Below are positions 35,255-44,600 of a stretch of 64,000 nucleotides of DNA, in pieces; position 1 is the stretch's first letter, and each line of letters begins with the position of its first letter. Below the pieces are notes generated by a model. That model searched no databases, was not told the origin of the DNA, and saw only the letters and a list, made by a program, of their open reading frames with translations. The stretch is taken from positions 771,427-835,426 of the forward strand of contig CAVRLX010000016.1 in NCBI GenBank assembly GCA_963721725.1, written 5' to 3'. This stretch comes from RI-153 sp963721725 (GTDB lineage: Bacteria > Chloroflexota > Anaerolineae > Caldilineales > Caldilineaceae). The position numbers were made by a program, and so were the translations under genes.

Positions 35255-35692
35255 CTACCGCTGCACAGCGGGCAGGTAGAGCCAATCCGCCTGCCCGTCT
35301 GTGCGCTGACCGGCTGCCGATGCATCCCCTTGCACGCTAGGCAGGTAGATCGAATGCCGCTTCTGGATCGGCATGGGCGGCACTGTGACCGTGTTACTGC
35401 CGCCCACACTCACCTGAACCGGTGGAATTACAACGGCGTTCTGGCCGGGTGGCAGTTCCACGACAAGGCTGTATTGCCCCACGGGAACGCTGGCGAACGT
35501 ATAGGCCCCGTTGGCGTCGGTTACAGTGGTGCGGGTGACGGTGACCTCTCGGTTGTTGTCGGTGAGCGTCACCGTTGCCCCGGCAATGCCCGGCTCCCCG
35601 GTCTCCTGGCTGCCGTTACGATTGATGTCATCGTAGATCATTCCACTGATCGTCGCGCTGTCCACGGTGGGGGTTGGCGTCCTGGTGGACAT
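35255..35692 (-). CDS. Giant exported protein, C-terminal segment (SdrD-B-like domain)
   Basis: Last part of the giant gene, in a third frame. From VMSTRTPTPTVDSAT (still Thr/Pro linker) it runs into a prealbumin-like SdrD B-type domain: ISGMIYDDINRNGSQETGEP, GIAGATVTLTDNNREVTVTR, TDANGAYTFASVPVGQYSLV. The end has two YLP motifs, HSIYLPSVQGD and WLYLPAVQR at the very C terminus. Repeated YLP endings after Thr/Pro linkers recur, to my memory, in Chloroflexota exported proteins and may be an anchoring signal; that is inference. The join to the main frame is near 35725 (one base missing, TA then TATHTPTATV). Confidence 0.78.
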   Translation of the reverse strand: MSTRTPTPTVDSATISGMIYDDINRNGSQETGEPGIAGATVTLTDNNREVTVTRTTVTDANGAYTFASVPVGQYSLVVELPPGQNAVVIPPVQVSVGGSNTVTVPPMPIQKRHSIYLPSVQGDASAAGQRTDGQADWLYLPAVQR

Positions 35693-38600
35693 GACTGTGG
35701 CCGTTGGCGTATGTGTTGCTGTTGGGCCGTTGGCACTGACGACGGTGTGCCTGTAGCTGTTGGGATTGGCGTGATCGTGTGTGTCATTGTGGGCGACGGC
35801 GTCAGCGTCGCTGTGGCTGTCGGCGTTGGTGTTGCCGTCCCCGTTGGAGTTAGCGTTGGTGTAGATGTCAAGGTCGCCGTCGGAACCAGAGTTGCCGTCT
35901 GTGTGGCCGTTGAAGTCGGCGTGTGTGATGGTGTGGCTATATGTGTGGGCGTGGTCGTCCCCGTTGGAATCGGCGTGGCTGTAAGGGTATGCGTCGCTGT
36001 GGTTGTCGCTGTCGCTGTGTCAGTCGGCGTCGGTGTATGTGTCAAGGTCGCCGTCGGAACCGGTGACGCTGTCTGTGTGGCCGTTGAAGTCGGCGTTGGT
36101 GTTGACGTTGCCGTCGCCTGTGCAGTCTGGGTGCGGGTAGCGGTTAAGGTTGGCACGTTTGTCTTTGTCGGCGTTACCGTTGGTGTCCCTGTATGCATGG
36201 CCGTCGGTGTCCCTGTCTTGGTCGGCGTGGCTGTCGGCGGCACCGTACCCGTGTGGGTTGCGGTCGGCGTAGATGTTGGCTGGGCCGTACCGGTGTGGGT
36301 TGCGGTCAGCGTAGATGTTGGCTGGGCTGTGCCCGTGTGCGTAGGCGTGGGTGTGGCAGTTGAGGCGACGGTTGATGTTGCCGTTGATGTTTTCGTCGCC
36401 GATGGGGTTACGGTTGCAGTTGGGGTCGCCGTGCCCGTCGCCGTGCCGGTCGGCGTGACCGTGGGTGTAACCGTTGGCGGCGTGCCCACATCGGGGCCGG
36501 TATAAGTGGCCGTGGTACAGTTGCCCGCCAGATCACAGACGCGGAAGCTGTCATTGGTGCGCGCAAAGTCTGCTTCACACTGAAGCGTGAGCTGGAAGAC
36601 GCGGCTATCAACTTCGGCGGCCTCCCCGCTGCTGCCCGTCTGCCCGGCAAACGAGAGATACCACGGAGATCGGTACTGTTCTGTGCTGGTTGTGATGTTA
36701 CTGCTACCACACGCCGAGGGCATGGTCACGCTGTTCACTGCCAGCGCGAAATCTTCCACAGCCAGGTTGAAAGTGATGCCATTCTCCGCGAGTGTGGAGG
36801 TGAAACTCAGCAGGCGCGGGGCCAGCGAATCAACTGTGCCGCGCCAAGTGACGATCTGCTCTGGCTGCTCGTCCACATTGCCCAGGGTATCCGTGCCGCG
36901 TGTCTTGATCTCATAGAAGCCTTCCAGCCCCTCTGGCACAGGCAGCGACCACGTCACCTCTTCTGTCGTGCTGCGCGCAGTCTGCGTATCGGCCAGCAAC
37001 CAGCCGCTTTCCGCCAGCGCTTTCAGTTCGTGCGCGCTTAGCGCATAGCGATAGACCCGCAGATCGTCCAACAAGCCTGTGCCCCCCGCAGCGAACAGCC
37101 CAATGCCTGCCGTCAGTGCGTTGGGATCAATGGTATCGCGCCCGATCTCCGCGCCGTTGAGATAGAGAACTCGCGTGCTGCCGTCATAGGTGACGGCCAC
37201 ATGCTGCCATGCCCCCACCAAGTTTGCCGTGGTAACGGTGAGATCGGGCTTGTCGGTAAACTCGGCAGCCAGCGAGGATGCCCGCATCATCAAGCGGCTC
37301 AGATTCCCAAAGCTGCCCACCCAGAATCCCATGCTGGCGCTGGCGTTGTCCAGGCTGGCCCAGAAGGCCAGGGTGAAGGGTTGATTGGCGCGGGGCAGTA
37401 CGCCCGATGCAGCGCCGCCCAGGATCGCGCCTTCGCTCTCGTTAACATAGATCGCCCCCGCCCCCACAACGCCCGTGGCGCGCAGGTTCCGATCGGCGGG
37501 CACGTTGCTGGCGAGGTAGGCCACATCCCCCACAGCCAGCCCGGCGGCGTTGCTCATCCGCGTGTTGGGGTGGATGAAGGGCTGATCAAAGGGCAGATGC
37601 AGCGTGGGAGCGGCCCCCAGCAGAGTTTGCCAGTCGGCATCGCTGGGGCGACCGGATATGATCACCACTTCGTCGATGAGGCCGGGGAAGTGCTGGGATG
37701 TAACGGCTTCGCCCGGCTCCGTGCCGGCCCCGATCAACAGCCGGTCATCGCCGTCGGCATTGGCCGGAGCGTCGCCGGGGACGGTCTCCACCAGAACGCC
37801 ATTGATGTAGAACTCTACATCGTTCTCGGCGGTCAGGTACATGGCAACGTGCTGCCACACCCCTGGCATCAGCCAATCGGCATCGCTGACGTAATCTTGA
37901 ACGCCATAGGTGGTCATCAAAAGCTTGCTGCCATAGGTGCCAATGCCGAAGCCATCGGTGCTGTGGGTGCGGGCAGTGCTGACAATGCGGCCCAGCCCTG
38001 GCAGCCCGTCCGGTTTGATCCACGCGCCCACGGTGAAGTCATGGGTCAGCCCGTTGATCGTGGCCGTGTTGGTAAGCGTCAGCGAATCATCCACGCCATC
38101 AAAGGTCAATGCTTGCCCCAGCTTGCCCGCCGCCCCTGCTTGGGGACAGACAGGATGCGTACAGAGTAGCGGGGCCTGGGCTGCCGGCGAGACATCGGCA
38201 AAGCGCTGATCGGCGCTGTTGGTGCGGCGGCTTTCGTCCAGGGGCAGGTAAAGCAGTGTGCTCGCGGGCAACGGCTGATTGCGCAAGGGCGAGCCGTGGG
38301 TGAAGAGCGGCTCAAAGCTGAGTTCCACACGCTCAACGCCCGCCACCTGCGTCTGGGCTACGACATCCGGCGGTGCTTCGTTGGCCGTGCCGCGGATCAC
38401 ATTCTGGCCGTTGAGGATGGCGGGGAAGGGAGTATCGTTGGCGGCGCGTGCCTGTGGCCCGGCACCGGATTGGAGCAAGGTCACCTGTGCTTTGGGTGCG
38501 GTGGTGTCAATCGCCAGCACAATCGGCGTGGCCGTAGATTGATTGCCTACCCGATCCACGGCCACGGCGGTGGCAGTGTAGACGCCGGTGGGGTTGGCAA

Positions 38601-41600
38601 GGTTGAGTTTATAGTCCAATGACCAAGCACCGGTCTGCGGGTCGATGGTGGCTGCTTGGGGCGGGAAGAGCGTAGCCGTCTCGGCATTCTTATCGAAGAG
38701 CGTCACCTTAATCGAGGCGATGCCGCTGCCCGGCTGATCCGTTCCGGTGATGCCAGGATCAAGCGATGTCCCTTGCAGGCCGAGATACCAGATCGCCGCT
38801 TCGCTGCTGGACGCCTGGGGACGGATCAACGAAGTCGTATCGTTGAAGGTGAAACTGGGCGGGCGGGCGTCCACATAGACGGTTTTGCCACTAGACGGCG
38901 CACCCTGATTGCCCACGTTGTCGGTGGCGCGGGCGTGCAGCAGATATTCGCCCTCGCCCGCAGTCTCGAAGAGGGCAATCCAGGTGTTGCCTTCGCTGCT
39001 ATTTTTGTCGGGCGCGGCCCCTGTCCAGGTGATCCCCGTGCCCCTGTCCACGCCCAACTCGGCATGGCTGACACGGATGTTGTCCGCCGTGGCAATGTGA
39101 ACCATCTGCGGCGCATCGGCAATGTAGAGGGTGTTGTCGAGTTGCAGCGCAGCCGTGGGCGCATCAGCATCCACGCGCACGGCGGTTTCGATGCGTTCGT
39201 CCATTTGCGCGTTCATGGTGTTATAGAGTTCGCTCACCTCCTGATCAGTCATGGGATAGCCAAAGGTCAGAGAGAGTTCGTCCAGGCGGCCATTGAACCA
39301 GCCCTGGTTGGGGAATTCGGCACCGAAGACATAGAAAGCCTGATTGGTATTAGTGAGATTCCAGGTGGCCTCGCTGCTGGACCCGCCGTCCAGGTTGACG
39401 AGGGAGCCGTTGATGAAAATGCTGATCTTGCCCACACCGCCGATAACCCTGCGCCGGAAGACAATGTGCTGCCACGTGTTGGCGGCAATGGCGCTGTTGG
39501 CGGTGACAAGGGCCTCTGTCCCGGCAGTACTGCGCATTTGGATGCGCGGCTTGCCATCGAGGAGGCCGATGCGGTGTGTCCACGCGGTTTGCCCATCAGT
39601 GCTAAAGAGGATGGGGCGATAGCCCGTCAGATTTTCCGCCAACACCCATAGCGAGAAAGTGTACTCCTGGGGCTTGCCGTTCAGGTCTGGCCGCAGGAAG
39701 GATTCGTTGACAAAAAGCCCTGGCTCCATGAAGAGCCGCTCGTGGTCGTTGGCGGCAAAATACATGGCCTGGCCGCTCTGCCCCTTGACCAACGGTTTGA
39801 GCTGACCCTCAAAGTCGCCGAAGGCATCTAAGCCATCAAAGGCTAATTTCACAGTAAACGTGGATAGCCATTGCTTGGCCCATTCGGTGGCGTTGAGCGG
39901 GCGGCGCGAGATGTGCAGGTTATCCAGCGTGCCGGCATAGGCCAGCGAACTGCTCAGTTCCCTGCCCAGCACGAAGCGATCCGTGCTTTCCGGTAGATCC
40001 GGCGTGTAGTTGGTGAGGCTGATGCACTTGGGATCGTTGCTGTTTAATACCTGAAGCGTGCGAGCGGCGGTGTCTGCGCGTACAGTGAGATAGGCGGGCA
40101 GGAACTGATCGCTGACGGTGTTGAGACAATCCCCGCCCGTCAGATTCCGCGCTTTGACCTGATAGTTGTCGATGAGCCGTGGCACCCAGCCGGACAGCCC
40201 GCCCTGGGAGATATATTCCAGGGCAAACTGCATCCGGATCTGATTCGAGGTGTCGTAGATCGTATAGATGGGCTGAATCTGGCCCACAGGTTGCGGCAGG
40301 CTGGGGCGCAGGGCGATGCTGATCTCGTAGCCCTGGTTGTTGGTGGCGATGTCGGCGGCGATGCGGTCGACGGGGGCCATGCTTTCGTCGCTCAGCCTGT
40401 CGTCCACGCCGTCAAAGCGCAACTGGTTGAGCTGATCCCCGCGCACGCCCGCCGTTGGACAGCTTGAGCCTGTGCAGGTTAACTGGTGATAGCCGTTGCG
40501 CTCGGAAAAGGAGGTGGCCCTGCCCACTTCGTCAAACTTGAAATAGGCCACAGTGTCACTGCGTGCGGCAATGTTGAGGATGGCGCTGTCTGCAAGGGCG
40601 GCACTGTGAATTTCGAAGCCGCGCAGATCACCGGCAAAGGGAATCGAATCGTTAGCAACACTGTAGAAGAGGGTGCCCACATCAGGCCAACCCGCCATCC
40701 CCCAGTCGTAATCGCAGCCCGACGCCCCAGAGGGGTTGGCAAAGGCGGCTGCGGTGAAGGGAACAGCAGGCTGGTTCGTGGAGAAGATGAGCTGTCCCAT
40801 GAATTCATCGCTGTTCCCGCACTGATTATAGACGCTGTCGTCATCCTCACACACGGTGAGGCTGTACGTGTCTTGGAAGTTGCGGGTGATGTTGAGGACG
40901 TGTACCCCTTCTTCGGCGACCAGATGCCGGAGATTGACGCCATTGCCGATAAAGTCATATTCGCCCACATTGCCGGCGTCGCCCTCACAGATCAGGTGAA
41001 ACTGGCTCAACGTCATCGTGGCCTGATTGGAAGCACGCCCGATGAAGAAGGATCGGTAGCTGCTGTTGGGCGTGGCATTGGTGGCAACGCTGTTCAGTTT
41101 TTGGCCGTTGACAAAGAAGGTGACCGAGCGGGCAGTGCTGAAGGTCCCGCTGAGATCGTAGCGTACGGCGATGGAATTCCACTGGTTCAGGGTGAGGACA
41201 TTGGTATTGCCGCCGTTGTTGGCCTGCACTTCGGTGAGGCTGCCCCCTGTACCAAAGCCAAACTTCAAGGCTTGGCCTTCGCTGATGAGATAGGGGAAGG
41301 CATCAGTTTTGCCGCTGTTGCGCCCCAGAATGCCACGCCGCGTGGAACTGCCATCGGTGGGACGCACCCACCCGGCAATCGTGAAGCTCTTGCTGTTAAG
41401 GTTGATCTGTTGGTTGCCGCTGTCGAGGAAGGATGCACTAGCAAAGTTATACGGCCCATTCCAGGCAAAGAGCTGATTGCTGGCCGGATCGACCCACACA
41501 TCCTCTGTTGGGATGCTGATGGCCGCCTCCACAGATTGGGTCAGGGTATAGAAGCCAGACGGTGCGGTCGGGGCAACGGTAAAGCTATCGTCAAAGCTAG

Positions 41601-44600
41601 TCCGTTGGGTGGCTGCCAATTCAAAAGACGCCGTGGCGGAAGCTGCGTCGGTGAGCGGGGCCGGATAGCGCATCTGGCGCTGGCCGGAGATGGCGCGGGC
41701 GTCGAGCAGATTCTCCAGCGCGCTGGTATAGGCCACATCCTGGCCGGGGCGCAGCACTGCATCGTTGGGGTTATAGCGCCCGGCAAAGAGCGCTTCAATG
41801 CTGCTCGTATTGTTGGGCGCCCGATCCTGGATCAGCACTTCATCAATGCGCCCGGCAAAGTGTTCGATCTGCACCAGCGGCACAGGGGTGCTGTCGTCGG
41901 GAGGCGTGTTGGTCTGGGGCTGTTGCGCTGCACCGATGACAATGGAGGGGCTAAGGCTGGGCGATTTGGCCGAGGCTGGCCCCTGTGCATCCCGCCCGTT
42001 GACGCTAAAGTAGAGCGTTCCAAAGAAGGACTCAACCATGATATGGTTCCACTGGTTCAAGACAATGGCCGCGGGCGCAGGCTGCACCACCGTGCCGCCG
42101 CCCCCCTCCAGCCGCAGGAAGAGATTGGCGTCGCTGAGGCCAAACGTGAGGCCGCCTACACCATTGGGGCCACCTGGGCCGATCTGAATCACCGCTTGGG
42201 TTCCCTCCAGGTTGGCGGGCTTGATCCAGGCCGACAGTGTGTAGTTGGTGGTCAACTGGCCGATGGCCGGGTTGGCGGGGATGGACAGGAATTGATCCAC
42301 GCCGTTGAAATGAATCGCATTGCCAAAGCGGCCTTCCACACCGGCAATTGGGCAGGTGGCAACAGCACAACCCGCCACATTGCCCACTGTCGCGCCGGAC
42401 GAGTCGGTGAAGGTGGCAGCGCCCTCCCGCTCTTCAAAGCGGGTGAACAGCAAGGGGGCTTTGGACTCGTGCAGGGTGGCATCATAGCGCAGGACACGCC
42501 CATCGTTGGGCACGTTGGGGTTGAAGCCGTAGACTTTTTCGCGGGCGTCGAGAATGCCATCGCCATCGCTATCCCGGCTCAACGGATCGGCGCGGGTCCA
42601 ACTGGGCAGCGCCGATCCACCACTCTCGGCATAGCCGATCGACCAGCCCTGCACCTCGTCGCCATCGGAGACGCCGTCGCCGTCGCTGTCGGGGTCGTTG
42701 GGATCGGTTTTCCACAGCGCCTCCGCCACATCAACCAAGCCGTCATTGTCACTGTCGCGCTGGCTGGGGTTGGTGTTGCGTGTCTTTTCCCTGGCGTCGG
42801 AGAGGCCGTCGCCGTCCTGATCCCAGCGCGTATCGTCGCTGTCGGTGTCATAGGCCAGACCGTCGCCGTCGGCATCCTTGAGGGGCGGGAAGTCCAGGGT
42901 ACTGCTATTGGCCCACCCCTGGCGATAGCGTCCGGGCTGACCGCTCACCGCCGTCAGGGTGTAAAAATTACCCAGCGTGGCGGGGAAGACGTCAAAGGCC
43001 AGGTTGAGATTGTTATAACTAGTATCCCCGCGACTGCGTACCCAGCAAATGGGGATCGGCACCAGCGGATTCAACACCACCGTATTGATACATTCCTGTA
43101 CTGGCACTTGATAGCCCTCGGCCAGATAGGCGGGGACGGTCTGGTTTAGCCCCGGCGTGCCCGCCAAATTCAGGCCGTTGTCTTTGGTAATGCGCACATC
43201 GTCATAGACAGCCACCTTGCCCGATTCTGGGTTCTGGGGCAACAGCGTCCAGGGATCGGGGCCATTGCCGCGCGAGAGATTCTCGTGCAGTTGCGCATCA
43301 TCCTCGCCGGGCTGTACGGCCAGGATATCATAGGCAAAGCGGGCAGATCGCAGTGTCTCCTCGCTGAACTGATGCCAGTAGGTGATGCCCAGGTTAATGG
43401 GCAGGTGGGCCAGGGCCAGCGTATTGCGCACGGTGAGATCCACTGCCATACCAGCATTGGGCAGAAAGCCACCCGCGGGGTCGCTGAGGCCAGGCTGGAA
43501 TGAGAGATAGTTGAGCCGGTACGGATCGTTGATGCGCGTGATCTCGTTCTGGGCGTAGATGCCAAACGAGATCACCTCTGTAATCCAACCGCTAATCCCA
43601 CGACAGAAGAACAGCCCTGGGATGCTTTCGTTCTGCTCCTCGCTGAGGAAGCCACAGATCAGAAAGATCAGGCCGTCAATCAGGCCGATGATCGTGACCA
43701 CAATCGCGCCCACGCCTGTGGAGGCCAGGGCAAACATCAGCGCGCCGGTGATGGCGGAAGCCAGCGCCCCCGCTGCCAGTTGATTGGCCTGCAAGCTGCC
43801 GGGAGAATAGCCGCCACTGACCAACGAGGCGATCAGCCCGGCCAGATTGATCAACTGGACGAGGATCAGACCTGCCAAGCCCGCGTAGATTGCCGATTTG
43901 CTGGTGGTTGCCAGTTGCTGGTTGATCACCGACACTTTGGCGGCCAGCCCGGCCACGCCCTGGCTGGCGTTGCGTGCGGCGTTAGCCAACACCACCAGCG
44001 AGATCACCCCAATCGACGTGCCAATCGCCGTGAAGACCTGTTGGGCAGTGCCCGCGCTCTGCCCCTCCACCCCCACTTTGATGGCCGCGCCCACCCCCAC
44101 CGCCACCACCACCAGGGCAATCCCAGCCACGCCAAAGGTCAGCTTACGGTTACTAAACTTGATGCTCTGAATGTACTCCTCGTTGAGATTGCCGCGCAAC
44201 CCCAGCAGGATGTTGCGGAACAGGCCGCGGTAAGTGGTGTTGTCATTGGCATAGCCCGAGGCCAGGATGCTCTGCATAACATGGGTAGTTTTGATGTTGG
44301 TCAGCGCAAGCAGTTGAAACTGGCGTTGGGCGAACTGTTGGACCAGATTCTGCACAAAGGGCTGGAGCATCACATTCATCAGATCAGCGCTCCCAGTCAC
44401 CGTATCCACCACATCAGCCACCGAGTCCACATCGTCTGCCCGCTCCTGGCGGCTGACATAGAGGGTGGCGTTGCTATCCAACAGGCCCAGCGGCGTGTTG
44501 TCGCTCTGCACCAGATTGGCCCGCCCCCCATAGAGATAGGTAAAATAGTTCTTTGCCAGCAGCCGCAATCCCTCGCCCAGCACGCGGCTAGACTCATCGC

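Noticed and set aside
35120..36505. A plus-strand frame rich in VGVAV repeats
   Set aside because: It is the reverse complement of the Thr/Pro repeat linker of the giant protein; the repeat makes every frame look regular.
40486..43149. An 887-residue open frame on the plus strand inside the giant gene
   Set aside because: It is antisense to LamG and TSP3 coding sequence, rich in Gly/Val/Ala/Ile without motifs, and its openness follows from the codon bias of the minus-strand gene.
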